In this document: piece by piece, positions 22,413 to 33,492 of the stretch
How positions within the stretch are numbered: position 1 is the stretch's first letter
How the letters are laid out: every line of letters starts with the position of its first letter
DNA from: Haliotis asinina
Taxonomy: Eukaryota; Mollusca; Gastropoda; Lepetellida; Haliotidae
Assembly: GCF_037392515.1 (NCBI RefSeq)
Contig: NC_090285.1
Span: 7,508,501-7,572,500, forward strand
Direction: 5' to 3'
DNA: 64,000 bases
Translations under genes and position numbers: made by a program
The notes under the pieces: model-generated
What the model saw: only the letters and a program-made list of their open reading frames with translations
The model's database searches: none
What the model was told of the DNA's origin: nothing

Positions 22413-22615
22413 AGACTAACGCATTGTCTATGAATGTATGTAATTTTGATTGTAACGAATAAAAACGTTTAAATTAAAAAGGAGCTCCAGACAGATCGGT
22501 GATTCTGAACCTGGGAAAATCTAGACTTGCTATATATAGGATTAACATGGAAGGGAGGGCTAGGATGTACGTAAAATAATTTAACATGGTTCGAGGACTG
22601 TGAGGGGGATCGGGG
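22413..22615 (-). mobile_element. MITE-2 copy
   Basis: AAATTAAAAAGGAGCTCCAG, GATTCTGAACCTGGGAAAATC, CTAGACTTGC, GGGAGGGCTAGGATGTACG and a terminal GTTCGAGGACTGTGAG follow MITE-2 on the reverse strand. Confidence 0.75.
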
Positions 22616-23062
22616 TGCACCCTGTTTGTTGGTATCTTCTGCAGGCATAATGCATTACGTCATCATTAACAGCGCTACTCTGTGCTGTGCTCCGGGTGAA
22701 GCGAGCTGTCGACATTACCGTTGTGTAACCCATTCTCAACACACGATGAAAAACATCTGCCTGGACGGGCACTCTCCGAGTTCTTAAACACCCTGTCACT
22801 TCTCTGTTACAATTTCTTTAGCGCTATTACCCATCCATCGGCTGCAGTATTCGACAGCAGAGACAGGGTAAACAAACAAAGGCAGCATCACGTCGTGAGA
22901 GTACCGTGAAGGTGATTTGTACACTGCCGGTCGACACTAACCTGCTACGGCAGTGGAGTGTCGGGATGCACAGCTGTGGAAGGCGATGCATTCTAGTCTC
23001 ATTTCTCATTACGCCTAGCACTGAGTAAAACAACGCTTAGTATGTCCAGATATATCATTCTG
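22616..23062. other. Unassigned sequence
   Basis: Several short open frames on both strands, none recognised. Confidence 0.35.
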
Positions 23063-23218
23063 ATATTAAGGAATAAAACCTATGTTGATTGTAAAGGAGC
23101 CCCAATGAAATCAGAGATCCTGAACCCTTTGGGAAATGTAGACTTGCTTCATTACGGCTTTAGCACTGCAGGGAGGTTTGGGGAAAAGATGATGTTTGGG
23201 AGTGTGGGACATACAAGA
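23063..23218 (-). mobile_element. MITE-2 copy, partial
   Basis: GTAAAGGAGCCCCAATGAAA, ATCCTGAACCCTTTGGGAAA, GTAGACTTGCTTCATTACGG and CTTTAGCACTGCAGGGAGG. Ends eroded. Confidence 0.7.
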
Positions 23219-23369
23219 ACTACATGGTGGCAGTGTATCTGGACTGTTGTACTGTAGCAGTCTGTCCCGATGCTTGTATTGTAGCAGTATCAATAGTTTA
23301 TAGTGTTGTATTCTTGCTTGGCTACATTGCAGCAGCTCATTTCGTTTTATCAATATCCCAATGACATTA

Positions 23370-23960
23370 CATTGTGTCGGAATTTCTTTTATCGATTACA
23401 TGTATCCATTGTAACCAGATTTGATATATTGTATGAATGCCAAAACGAGATGACTTCAATTTATCAATGTATCATGATTATATGTTAGTATCACTGCCTC
23501 CAGGTGATTACATTATATCAGTCTGTCTAGCTGATTACATTGTATCATTGTATCTAGAGGAATACATCTGTCAGTTTTTTAGATGCTTATATTGTATCAG
23601 TCTGTCTAGCTGTTTACTTGGGTTGGCGTATTCATGTCATTACAGTGTCTAGCTAGAATAACTACACGGGCCAACTACACAAATACACACACACACACAC
23701 ATATCATATATACATACATATATATACATACATACACATACACACACACACACATTTGTTTGTTTTTTTTAATCCAGGTTATCACATTGTATCTGACTGT
23801 CTAGTTTAGTATCAGTGTATCTAGATAATTACATGAATCAGTTTCTTCAGGTGATCAGATTGTGTCAGTCTGACTAGTTGATTACATTGATACATTATCC
23901 TTGTATCTGTGAATCTAGCCGATTGCATTTGGTCGGTTTCTTTATAGTCTTGCAATGTAC
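23370..23960. repeat. Degenerate tandem repeat with CA/TA microsatellite
   Basis: Irregular units of roughly 30-40 bp based on GATTACATTGTATCAGTCTGTCTAGCT. A CA/TA simple repeat lies at about 23685-23756. Units are too eroded for an exact period by eye. Confidence 0.65.
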
Positions 23961-24149
23961 AGATTTGATTGTGAGTCTGTACATGTTCACATTCACCAGT
24001 GTTTACATTACGGGTTCTCACTATGGTAATGAAAATAGTTCTTTACACACTGCATCCACTGTTGGTGATTAACATATATAATCTTGCATGTACATGGGTT
24101 TTACTGATTGTCACATTTCATGTACAATACAGAGACACAGCAGTCGGCT

Positions 24150-24278
24150 TGTCTGTCTGTTCGTTGTTCGTGTCCCCCGCATGGGCACAGTGTGTGAAGC
24201 CCATTTCTGGTGCCCCCGCCGTGATACTGCTGGAATATTTCTAAAAGCGGCGTAAAACTAAACTCACTCACTGACATA
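24150..24278 (+). mobile_element. SINE-A, 5'-truncated
   Basis: CCCGCATGGGCACAGTGTGT, GAAGCCCATTTCTGGTGCCC, CCGTGATACTGCTGGAATAT, AAAAGCGGCGTAAAACTAAA and a CTCACTCACTGAC tail. The tRNA-like head is missing. Confidence 0.88.
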
Positions 24279-25840
24279 TTCGTATGTCTGGATGACCATG
24301 TTTTTTTGAGATTGTAACTCTGTTGAAACGTTGCAAACATGAGGACACGTTGTCAATTGTGAGCTTTCTCTACATGGTGATTTTTACAATTTCCTTTCCC
24401 CCTTTTCAGGGAAAAATGCTTGATTTTGACGCAATTGACAGGGATGTTGTTTATAAAGAGTACATGTATATTTCCCAAAATGCCTTAAAAACAGGCCAGA
24501 TTGTAAACCAATGCTTTTAATGATAGAATGCCAATTATTGTGTCGCCTCGCCGAACGCAATTCTTTGAGACATGCAAAAGACACACACTTACAAAATTCC
24601 GAACCACAATTCTGTGAAATCGTTATTATAGCTCAATAAGGCCTAAAAATTGCTGTGGTTCCGATTAACCGATCGATCTGTAATTTCTGGTGCCCTATTT
24701 TTTAAAGCAATATGAATAAAATAAACTTTCAGGTACCATTGTTTAGTCTCAGTATCGACGGACATCGGTCATTCGGATAGAGAAGTCGACATGATGTCTT
24801 GATTGAATAAACAATTACACATTGATAAATGTGTTATTAAATTGAAATGCTCTCATGAAATCTGACAGGCTGCGTTTGTTTAACCTGCTGTTACAATGGT
24901 GTGTTCCCCGCGTTCAGGGGGATTTGTCTCATCCTGATGACTCCTGCTCAGAGAGTTTTATTAGACACGGAATAATCCAACCCTATTTTGAGCACAAACA
25001 AAAAGTTTGAAAATGTCTCAAAGTCACAATCTGGCTCCAAATACGTCTGTTTGGTCCCGTTGGATTTTCTTTTAACAGTCGCCGTAACTAGAGGCTTGTT
25101 TCCATGGTAACTGCTGACTTGCGGAAGTATAGCGTAGGCATCACCACTGGAAACGATCCGGTAGTGTACATCTGACCTTTTACCCTATACCTGGAGGACG
25201 ATGGCGTCTTTCTTTACATATTCGCTAAACTAGATTGGTTGGATGAGGTGGGGTTTGGCGTGGCGTTGAATACTGCACGTGCATGACAACGTGCATACAC
25301 GTGCGTATGTCTACTCGACAAAAATATTACCGGTTTAGTAGTGATGTATCAGTTTAAACATTAATATGAGTTGAATGAGTTCAAAAATTAAGTCACCCAG
25401 CAGTCATATTCCGACTTTGAGTTTGACACAAACAGAATACTGACTCCTAGCTGACCGGACCGATAGCCCAGTCGTAACTTTACACCTTGCCAGAAGCTGA
25501 TGAAGGGCATAGTGCTACTTGCGTTTTGCGGATAGGGGCCAAGGCTCATCATGCACAACACGAACATCACTGCATATGGAGTTACTTCCGGTTTTTCACC
25601 ATTATGTCAAAGTATCCATCAATTACAGTATATACCTTGATGTTAGCTCTTTGTCTTAGAAGCCTCTGAGAATGCAGTTTTATATCGTAGACAATAATAG
25701 GACATCTAGTCCTACAGACCACTTGCATCAAGGGAAAGCAAGCCAGTCAGAGCCGTCATGCGAGGTAGTAAAACCATGAAGCCTCTTTCAGACAGGTCTA
25801 AGTACGTCATTCAGCAAGTTATTGACAACAGGTCATTATC
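24279..25840. other. Unassigned sequence
   Basis: No gene or known repeat identified. A CACGTGCATG-type cluster at about 25276-25310 has several overlapping short palindromes. Confidence 0.35.
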
Positions 25841-25853
25841 CGTTCATATACAT

Positions 25854-26015
25854 GGGGGGTTGCCTAGTGATTCCGTTCGCTCGTCACGCCGACGACCCGG
25901 GTTCGATTGCCCACCTGCGTGCAGTGTGTGAAGCCCATTTGTGGTGTCGTCTCACTGTAATATTGCTGAAATATTGCTAAAAGCTGCGTAAAACAAAACT
26001 CACTCACTCATTCAC
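25854..26015 (+). mobile_element. SINE-A, near full length
   Basis: A box region GGTTGCCTAGTGATTCCG, then GTTCGCTCGTCACGCCGACG, ACCCGGGTTCGATTGCCC (B box), GTGTGTGAAGCCCATTTGTG and TATTGCTAAAAGCTGCGTAA with a CTCACTCACTCATTCACTC tail. Approximate target repeats TCATATACA (about 25844) and TCATATGCA (26016) flank it. Confidence 0.9.
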
Positions 26016-26018
26016 TCA

Positions 26019-26794
26019 TATGCAAGATGCCACTGTCAGCCAGGTGACATCGCCCAGTCAAACCATACTTTCATAACAATGTAGTTATTCTGAAATCACA
26101 TGCCACAATAATAAGGTAAAATTACAGGTGTAGTGTATGCTTGATGCTGGGATTTACAGGACGCAAATTCCTGCGTCCTATGCGCATAAATATTGACAAC
26201 GGGCACAGCGAAATAGCTATGCGAGTCCACAGGCACGCAGAAAAAGTAAAAATACTTTATTTTAAAAAGTTGATCAAGCAACGATACGTTATCCATGAGT
26301 CTGAAACTAGACGGGTTATGATATTATTTGCAGTTTAATTGTTGTGGTGATTTTGATACACGATACAATAACAGTAACTGAATTGCTGCAATATTATAAT
26401 ATACTATTAGTATTAATAATGATAATAATACCTAAGTGTCTGGGACACCCATTTTATAGTCCACGACTCCTGAAAATTAACAGTGTGAATCCATGTGACC
26501 CTCAAATATAGGACTCCCTGCTTGATATACAAGGAAGTCAATCATCTATGACTTTAATAAGTTCAGCTGAGAAAACATCACATTATTAAAATAATTGTCC
26601 TTTATTGGCATTGCTTCGTTCATCATGATGAAACGTACACGGAAAAAAATCGTAAACTCTAAGAGAAAACTAGATGTCTGACTCTGCAATTCGAAAGCGA
26701 AGATGTCATATGGGATCATTTTTACTGTATACTAATCAAATTAAAAAACATATTAAGTAAGTATACACGACACCTTTACATTAAAGCAATTAGA
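26019..26794. other. Unassigned sequence
   Basis: AT-rich. Nothing identified. Confidence 0.35.
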
Positions 26795-26834
26795 CACACG
26801 CACACGCACACACACACACACACGCGCGCGCACG
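26795..26834. repeat. (CA)n/(CG)n microsatellite
   Basis: CA repeats with interspersed CG steps ending in CGCGCGCGCACG: alternating purine-pyrimidine, compatible with Z-DNA. Confidence 0.9.
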
Positions 26835-26974
26835 ATATATATGTTCTTCTATCATATGCTGTATGTTCTAGTATAAATGTATATCACGAAATACTGATAT
26901 AACGAACTATGATTAGTGGCCCCTTTAAGTTCGTTATAGACTAGCAAGCAGACTTGCCAGCAGCAAGTTGCTGT

Positions 26975-27185
26975 AATATTGTTATCCTGCCATACAGATC
27001 CTGAGGCACATATATATCCAAGCCACCACAAGCCTAGAAAATGTTGCAAATGTAGATTTCCACAGCTTGTCAAAATGAAGAAAGTCTCAGGGCTCCTTTA
27101 CATTATATTATTTTTTTCATGAGCAAAGCGAGGAACTGTTTTTCTGTAAACTATGTTTTTTTCAGGGACTAGTTGTTAGTCTACA
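26975..27185 (+). mobile_element. MITE-1 copy
   Basis: CCATACAGATCCTGAGGCAC, AGCCTAGAAAATGTTGCAAA, AATGAAGAAAGTCTCAGGGC and a right end TTCAGGGACTAGTTGTTAGT. Moderately diverged. Confidence 0.85.
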
Positions 27186-27947
27186 ATAGTACCAAAAGTC
27201 ACTCTGACTAGTCCAGCTGTTCTATGAACCTCTTATTGCCCAATACATGGCAATAACATGAAAGTCATCTTGTCTGGTTCCGGCTCACTCTGGTGTAGAT
27301 CAGCACACCAGTGTAACCTAAGGACTGCAGTCTATTGCCAGCCTCACCAACAATATTCCGCCAAGGAGCTCTCCGAGTTAACCCTGCCTTGACCTCACCC
27401 ACAGCTGGGAATGGTTACCTACATCTATACCGTAAACTCTGCGCAGTAAATAATCCTTCATGTCCGCGAGACCAGTTCTAGGTATATTTCCGCTGGTCTA
27501 GATAAATGTTGACACTTGTCGGCATCACAGATTCTGCCTATATTTTGTTCGGATCTTGAATATCAGACATGGCTTACCGAGAAGCTTGATATGCTGTGAC
27601 CTGTCAGATTTATTACCTTTTATATGTAGCTGGCGTCTAGTGACCGTTTGCCCTGCCTGAACTAATGATAGCAGTTAGACCTAATGGATGCAGCTGACTG
27701 ATGTGACAAGACTTCCCACTGTTGCTTGTCGTGCACAACAATTCGTACTGAGCTAGACGTTACGATTTTCATAGACAGATAGATGGTGCTTTTATTCACG
27801 GGGATGGAGAGAGTCGAGTTTGATCCACCGAACCCGCAATTCTTCGGTATTGGATCAGCTATTTATTGATTTTTGGTGCTGCATATTACATGTTTTAAAT
27901 CATATTTTGTAAGCAATCACGACATGATGGTAACTTCATTGTTTCAG
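27186..27947. other. Probable intron upstream of the 28-kb exon
   Basis: No repeat or exon identified. It ends in a good acceptor, TTCATTGTTTCAG (AG at 27946-27947). Confidence 0.4.
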
Positions 27948-28041
27948 ATCCAGTATGGAAGCCAAGTAATCGTCGTCAGTTATCATCGTCTGCAGCACCT
28001 GATTGACCTTTGATTTCTCTGTGCCGCCACCTGCTGGGAGA
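27948..28041 (+). other. 5' UTR part of the 28-kb exon, with short uORF
   Basis: Sequence between the acceptor at 27947 and the start codon at 28042. An ATG at 27955 opens a four-codon frame (Met-Glu-Ala-Lys) ending in TAA at 27967-27969. The main frame has no upstream ATG. A short uORF could reduce translation of the main frame, but that is inference. Confidence 0.5.
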
Positions 28042-28668
28042 ATGGCTTCTCCTGCCAAGGTGCACGATCCCTTGTACAATTTTGAGACGCATTTCCCTGA
28101 GCGTCTGTCTCGCCTGCACCTCCACCCGGAGTTATCCTCCTCCGTCAGGCGTCAGAAGCGCACAAAGCGGTCGGGGGCACGCTACAAGACGCAGCCAGTG
28201 ACGTTTGATGAAATACAGGAGGTTGATGAAGAACCGTCGACTGAAGAAAAGAAGGAAGAAGGACTGAAGGGCAAGTTCCAGGCCTTCTCGAGGTCCATGG
28301 ATGGACTGTTGCCTAAGTTACCTTCAGGATCGCCAAAGCAGTCGTCAGTACGGAGACATCCCGGTCACCCTCCCGTCATCCAGGAGAAGGACGCTGAGGC
28401 TGAATCACGTCTGCAGGAGCCCCCTAGTCCGGTGCAAGCTGTGCCAACAAAGGGAAAAGGAGCAGAGACAAGACTCACGGAAGCAAATCAAACAGATGAG
28501 AAGCTCCAGGCAACGTTGACTCCGCCTGGAACACCGTCATCTCCGGAAGACGGTTCCCCAGTCGTGCCTCTTCCCTCTCCCAACACAGCGCACAGGAGAC
28601 AGAAGGTAACCGCAAAGGCCAAGAAGAGACAGAAAGCGGCAGAAGCCGGTGGCGGAAAAGAAACGTAA
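28042..28668 (+). CDS. Unrecognised disordered basic/acidic protein, 208 aa
   Basis: Single uninterrupted coding exon. The start is the ATG at 28042 because it has a strong context (A at -3, G at +4) and no in-frame ATG precedes it after the acceptor. Composition is clearly protein-like: an N-terminal segment with hydrophobic and aromatic residues (about 8-31, HDPLYNFETHFP), a basic cluster at 36-47 (RRQKRTKRSGAR, possible nuclear signal), a conserved-looking block at 48-64 (YKTQPVTFDEIQEVDEE), an acid/lysine stretch to about 73, a short helix-prone segment 74-92, then a Pro/Ser/Thr-rich tail with proline-directed sites (TPPGTP at 160-165) and a basic C-terminus (185-198). No signal peptide, membrane segment or enzyme motif. 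I do not recognise the family. The 17-residue block and N-terminus are where homology should be sought. CG-rich codon use differs from the flanking non-coding DNA. Confidence 0.75.
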   Translation: MASPAKVHDPLYNFETHFPERLSRLHLHPELSSSVRRQKRTKRSGARYKTQPVTFDEIQEVDEEPSTEEKKEEGLKGKFQAFSRSMDGLLPKLPSGSPKQSSVRRHPGHPPVIQEKDAEAESRLQEPPSPVQAVPTKGKGAETRLTEANQTDEKLQATLTPPGTPSSPEDGSPVVPLPSPNTAHRRQKVTAKAKKRQKAAEAGGGKET

Positions 28669-29785
28669 AACTGGTCTTGGCCAAATGACGTACAAGTGTG
28701 CCTGAAGGTGAAGCTCTCCGCTATTTGTGTAATATATACCAATATACGATAAAATGTACTGTATTAATTACCAATTATTTACTGAGACATTGTTCCACAT
28801 GGTTAATGTGTTTTGCCACCTACCCGAGAGGAAACTTAGCGTTGTACAGTGGAGGACCCGTCAAGATGTGACTTCGTATATATTTCGCTTATGTCATCGC
28901 TTCGGAAACAGTTGACAAGACAGCTAGTGTTATGGACTTGGAGTTCTTTATAAGAACACTGTATTCCCCCATTTTTGTTTATGGCTACAAACTGCTGACA
29001 GTCATGAGGTCTCAGAACTGATGGATCATGATATTTATTTTCTCTCTGCCCACTGTTAAGCCCACCTTGGTCCTGTGTCCCGCAATATGGCGACTATAGA
29101 TTGTCCGTTAGTTCTGCCTAGTTGACGGAGTTATCAGTAAGCCGTGTCGTCTGCTCTGTCGGCTATGTTTACAGGTAGGCGTATCCACAGCGCGAATTAA
29201 AATGCTATCGAAAGTGAGCTATTCAAATGCTGCTTTGACAGAGCGAAAAGAAAACCTATGAGTACTTTCGTAACTCTAGCTCTAAAAGTGATACATGTAT
29301 TTCGTAATTCATCAGAGTCTTTCGCAACTCTGGCTCCAACAGAGGAAACAGAGACTTTCGTCATTGACTTTTATCATAGAGGGAAATATCTTTTGCAGTT
29401 TAACAGCATTTTCACCAAGTCTGGATGAACGTTTACATCCACAAAGGTGCACAGAAAGCTCCTTTCGATTTTATTTTATGATTCTGCGCCAAGTGCCTGA
29501 GGGTTCTGAACACCCCAACGCCCAACCATGTGTGTGATAGTCCAGAGTTAGCCGAAAAGTGAAAATGTTACTTAACATGTTTGGCTCTGTACTATAGCCA
29601 GTTTAAAAAGGGTGAATTTATTGTTTCCTGTAGGTTCAACAGCTGAAGTATGCTGCTCTGTAAAGAATATGTTGTTAGATGTTGCGCCATCTAATGAGGT
29701 TATTACTTGGTTACTCGTATTTGTAAACAATACTGGGCAAATTTTGTTTTGTCCAAAAATAAACTATTATTTCAATACAAATGGC
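28669..29785 (+). other. Candidate 3' UTR of the 28-kb gene
   Basis: About 1.1 kb of non-coding sequence from the stop codon to the first good poly(A) signal. Contains several short unrelated open frames (e.g. 29295-29537) that look incidental. No SINE or MITE was recognised in it, unusual for this window and consistent with transcribed UTR. Confidence 0.45.
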
Positions 29786-29801
29786 GCGTTGGTTTTGTTG
29801 T
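29758..29801 (+). terminator. Poly(A) signal and GU-rich element
   Basis: AATAAA at 29758-29763 is followed about 20 nt later by a GT-rich run (GCGCGTTGGTTTTGTTGT, 29784-29801), the usual arrangement around a cleavage site near 29780. Confidence 0.55.
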
Positions 29802-29889
29802 AAGCAATTTACTCAGTTAATTTTAAACATTTAGTAATTATTAGCGGGAGACCTAGATAGCCGGTCAAAAACAATACAGCATTGGAGAC

Positions 29890-30055
29890 ATATTGCGTCA
29901 CAGTCCCTGAACCACATTATTTCTCAATTCCGTGGAACACTTCCTGGAATGCAAAAGCAAGAAAGCAAGTTGAGATTTCCTCAGATTCACGAATCAGATA
30001 TCTGTATGTTGCATAGCCAAGTTAAATGGTAATTTTGTTTGAAATCAAAATCTTA
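29890..30055 (+). mobile_element. MITE-2 copy, diverged
   Basis: CACAGTCCCTGAACCACATT at the left end, GAAAGCAAGTTGAGATTTCC and AGTTAAATGGTAATTTTGTT inside. Right terminus not found. It begins about 90 bp past the poly(A) signal. Confidence 0.65.
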
Positions 30056-31057
30056 CAAGTTGATACACAAAATTCTCCAATTCGTTATATCACAGATGGC
30101 CTCCCCTTTACAACGTGTATGCTATGGTAGGCACGCTCAGTGGTATGTGGTATAATTCAGAACCTAAGCTGTATTGTTTAGCTCCAATTTATCTTATATA
30201 CCTATTCCACACTTTTCCAGTACCCAAATCTTCGGTTTAGCAGCATTGTGCCTTTGATTATACGCGACCAGTGTATGGTTAACTAGTTTTAACAAACATG
30301 TCTAGTGTTTTTCTTTTGAAGTGCGGATGTCTTAGGCCGATATCACGCATGCCTAGGGTACATTATCATTTCATGCAACGAGGATATTTGGCCTGACAAG
30401 AATTGCTTTGTACACATAATAAGCTAAGTTGATCAGAATAGAATCATTGTTTATGGACATCAATATTGCGAATTTGGGATATGTAGGATGGACAAAGTAT
30501 TTTTCAGGTGTAAACTGGTTCATGGGGACTTCAAACAGGAATAGAATGATATTCATCCTCGATATAACGCTTTTTACAGCTAAACGCGTTCCGTTTGTCT
30601 GACTCAGAATCAATCACTCTCACATGTCAAGAAGGTAATGCATGTCTTAGAAACTGACATGATAAACAAGTGAATTCCGGTTCCATTTCCACGTAAACTG
30701 CGACTAACGTCTACACTTTAACATGGTCTTACGAGAGTCGTAATGTTACGGTCGCTTTGTGAAATGGGTCCCAGGTGACTCAGATGCTTGTGTATCATAA
30801 TAACCCCAACGTCATGGACGTTGATTACGGCATCCACGGTTTGCAGGCGCCATCTGAAAGACTGTTCAGTTGAAATGTTACTGAGAAACGCTCACCCACC
30901 ACCTCACCCTGATCAACTGAAATGCTATCCACGCAGAAACGAGAGAGTCGCTGTCTCATCTCCACTCTGATACTTTACCTGTCCAAATATGTTAACCAAG
31001 AAATTACTCTCTCTGACGTCGGAGCAGGTGGGAGTGATTCTCAACCATTTACTTCAC
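30056..31057. other. Unassigned sequence
   Basis: A single fold-back terminus (TCGCTTTGTGAAATGGGTCC) at about 30750-30775 is the only recognised motif. No gene. Confidence 0.35.
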
Positions 31058-31205
31058 CTTCAGCTGTTGATTTGCTTTTACGCGAATGAAACGTTTCGGT
31101 GGAACGTCTTGTGCTGAATTGTTCAAACCGACCGGGAAAAGGATGAACATATGGAGTTCTTATCCCCACACCAAACACATTATTAGTACAACGGATAGTA
31201 AAGTC

Positions 31206-31412
31206 AGGATGTCTCGGTCTCTCAATCCCTAAACCACATTATTTTCCCTTCCGCTTAGCCCTTGAGTAAGGCTATAACCCCAAACGAAGCAAGCCTAAGT
31301 TTCCTCGGGTTCAGAAGTTCCCATCTGACTTGGGCTCCTTTTCAAATTAAATGGGATTATTTGTTACCACCAAAACTTATATATATATATATTCAGGGAC
31401 TAAGCGATAGTC
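31206..31412 (+). mobile_element. MITE-2 unit
   Basis: Left end CAATCCCTAAACCACATTAT; interior AGCCTAAGTTTCCTCGGGTT and CTCCTTTTCAAATTAAATGG; right end TATATTCAGGGACTAAGCGA. A TA-rich stretch (about 31378-31391) precedes the right end. Confidence 0.85.
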
Positions 31413-31420
31413 TAGGTCAG

Positions 31421-31616
31421 GATTAATCCGTTCTTCAGTCCGTGAACCACATCATTTTACTTCCGCCAAGCCCTCGGTGTAATACTAAAGCCTTAAAAGA
31501 AGCAAGTCTCGATTTCCTCGGGTTCAGGTTCTGAATCTCCACTTTCGCGTTTCAGTTTAAAAGAAAGTATTTGTTTCTGCCAAACGTATTATATTCAGAG
31601 ACCAGGTGTTAATCCT
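31421..31616 (+). mobile_element. MITE-2 unit
   Basis: Left end TTCAGTCCGTGAACCACATC; right end ATATTCAGAGACCAGGTGTT. More diverged than its partner, so the dimer is not a recent tandem duplication. Confidence 0.8.
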
Positions 31617-31654
31617 TTAGGAATAGAAACAAGTCCAAACACCCCGTTCGAGTC

Positions 31655-31815
31655 CCCACGTATAGCCGATCCCTTGCCACGAATCTAGACCTACTGGATC
31701 AGATGGTTAGGCTTGACGACTTGGTGTGTCATGGTACCCCGACGGCGTGGATCGGAGTTCATGATATCAACCACTGTATTGTGACGTCAGGAATCGACAA
31801 CTTACAGGCCACCAT
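31655..31815 (+). mobile_element. SINE-B, diverged
   Basis: GATCAGATGGTTAGGCTTGA, CGACTTGGTGTGTCATGG, GGATCGGAGTTCATGATATC and AACCACTGTATTGTGACGTC follow the SINE-B head-to-middle order. Confidence 0.6.
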
Positions 31816-31824
31816 CATGTACCT

Positions 31825-31926
31825 GGGCCCCGTTTCACAAATCTATCGTAGCGTACGACCGTCATAAGTCTATGTTATAGTACAGGAGTTACGAAACCGC
31901 TACGACAGCTTTGTAAAACGTAGCCC
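31825..31926. mobile_element. Fold-back MITE
   Basis: GGGCCCCGTTTCACAAATCT and ATCGTAGCG at the left pair with CGCTACGAC and AGCTTTGTAAAACGTAGCCC at the right: about 28-bp arms with four mismatches. Belongs to the group with TTTCACAAA-type termini. Confidence 0.7.
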
Positions 31927-31932
31927 TCGGCC

Positions 31933-32010
31933 TAGCTTTTCGAAGCTCTCTTAGCGCTAAGACTCTCGTTAGGAAATGTTAATGTATGGCACTTACGACT
32001 ATCGTAATGG
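31933..32010. mobile_element. Relative of the 466-554 palindrome
   Basis: Left arm CTCTCTTAGCGCTAAGAC, loop AAATGTTAATGTATGGCA and start of the right arm TTACGACTATCGTAA match the element at 466-554. The distal right arm is missing or replaced. Confidence 0.7.
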
Positions 32011-32011
32011 A

Positions 32012-32046
32012 CGTTTGTTGAATGTGGCGTAAAGCAAAACTAACAA
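32012..32046 (+). mobile_element. SINE 3' tail fragment
   Basis: GAATGTGGCGTAAAGCAAAACTAAC resembles the common SINE-A/B 3' end. Followed by an ATAATGATAATAAA stretch. Confidence 0.45.
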
Positions 32047-33040
32047 TAATGATAATAAATCAGATACAAAGTGAGAGCCAGGTGTGATCAGCTTGGTGCT
32101 CCTTTTCTGGTCTGAGGGCCTTGAAGAACAGCTACTATTAGTCTGTCGCGACAAAGCAGGCAGTGGATCAACCTCCATGATGTTAGTGGTCCCGATGCTG
32201 TTAGATTACGACATGCCATGGCAGGTCACCGAAATCTCGGATAAACTCGTCAAGTCACGTGGTATTTATTCGCCGTAAACACTGGCGTGTGGGCTACAAG
32301 CACGCTCCTCCAGTTGTTGAAAAATAACCTAACCTTTAAGCCAAGTCAATAAGCGAAAAGCAAACAGATTCAGAAAAGAGTGTATTTTAATAGGAATATC
32401 GCCATCAGACAAACACAAAAGTATAATCCCTCCACACTATATTTCGGCATTGATTCTGAGTGAATGTGTGACACAAATGACAGTGAACCCTCTCCCCATT
32501 GGTCCATTAACATTCAGTTTAAATCCACCAAAGAAAGCATACACTTCTAATGAAACAAACACGACACGATTATGCGATAGTGATATTATTATTTGCTTTC
32601 AAATGTTGTACTTTAGACCTTATAGCTGCAGCGTTTGAGCGACTGATTTAAGTCTAGTATAGTTTCGATGACGTTTGTTCAACTTTGGTTGGTCAGATTT
32701 AATTAGCAGGTGTCAACTTTCCTTTGCCAGGCAGTTTAATGTAAGAAAAGAAGAAATAGATTGCATGAAGGCAATGCCACATTTTACTTAAGTATCAAAT
32801 GTAATTACAGTTTTTAAGTCAAAATAAAATCATCCGGTATAAACTTACATAGAAGAAAACGGTAAGATTATCCACCCGTAATTACATTGTAATGTGTAAT
32901 GGAGATCTGAAAAAGTATTGTAGATAACTAATGCATTAATGAACGACAGAACGAATGTAATTATTTTATGATTATCACTGATATTACATATATGTAATAT
33001 ACACGTATATGTTTTGTGGCAATATTACGAGACGTCAGTC
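32047..33040. other. Unassigned sequence
   Basis: AT-rich. Nothing identified. The 32084-32278 and 32450-32638 frames have no support. Confidence 0.35.
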
Positions 33041-33044
33041 ACCG

Positions 33045-33172
33045 CAAAATAACGGATGGTTGGAATGCTGTGTGTCTGGAAAGCAGGGATCCGAGTTCGA
33101 TTCCCAAGTGTACAAAGCGCACTTCTCAATACCCCGACGTGATGTTGCATGGATATTGCTGAAAACTGTGTG
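33045..33172 (+). mobile_element. SINE-A, diverged
   Basis: GGGATCCGAGTTCGATTCCC (B box), ACAAAGCGCACTTCTCAATA and TGATGTTGCATGGATATTGC track the family. 3' end lost. Confidence 0.6.
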
Positions 33173-33178
33173 GTGTGT

Positions 33179-33372
33179 TTGTTTGTTGTTTAACACCTTA
33201 CTCAGCAGTATTTCTGCTTTATGTAAATAATCGATTTTGGACCAGACAGTCCAGTGATCAACATCATGAGCATCGATTTGAAGAGTTGTGATGCAATGAC
33301 ATGTGTCAAACAAATCAGAGAACCTGAGTCGCCTCTTACGACAAGTACGCGATGCCAAAAACAATTCTAACC
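33179..33372 (-). mobile_element. SINE-B
   Basis: TTTAACACCTTACTCAGCAG, TGTAAATAATCGATTTTGGA, CCAGTGATCAACATCATGAG, TGACATGTGTCAAACAAATC and GTCGCCTCTTACGACAAG. Followed by AACAATTCTAACC. Confidence 0.8.
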
Positions 33373-33492
33373 AGGATCATCTCAAGCAAAGCCTGCGTGA
33401 GTCCATATTCATTTCTTCCTGTATTTCAACAACCACCAAATAGCAACGTTTGTCGAGAGTATTCCCCAGCATACTCAGGTGTATGTAGCAGA

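Larger units (their letters stand above)
31058..31616 (+). mobile_element. Composite repeat with MITE-2 dimer, copy 2
   Basis: Matches 16615-17164 in order: CTTTTACGCGAATGAAACG, GGAGTTCTTATCCCCACA, AGTACAACGGATAGTAAAGT, then two MITE-2 units (31206-31412 and 31421-31616) head-to-tail. Confidence 0.75.

Noticed and set aside
28003..28041. Upstream extension of the 28-kb protein by 13 codons
   Set aside because: It would need a TTG start; the first in-frame ATG with strong context is at 28042.
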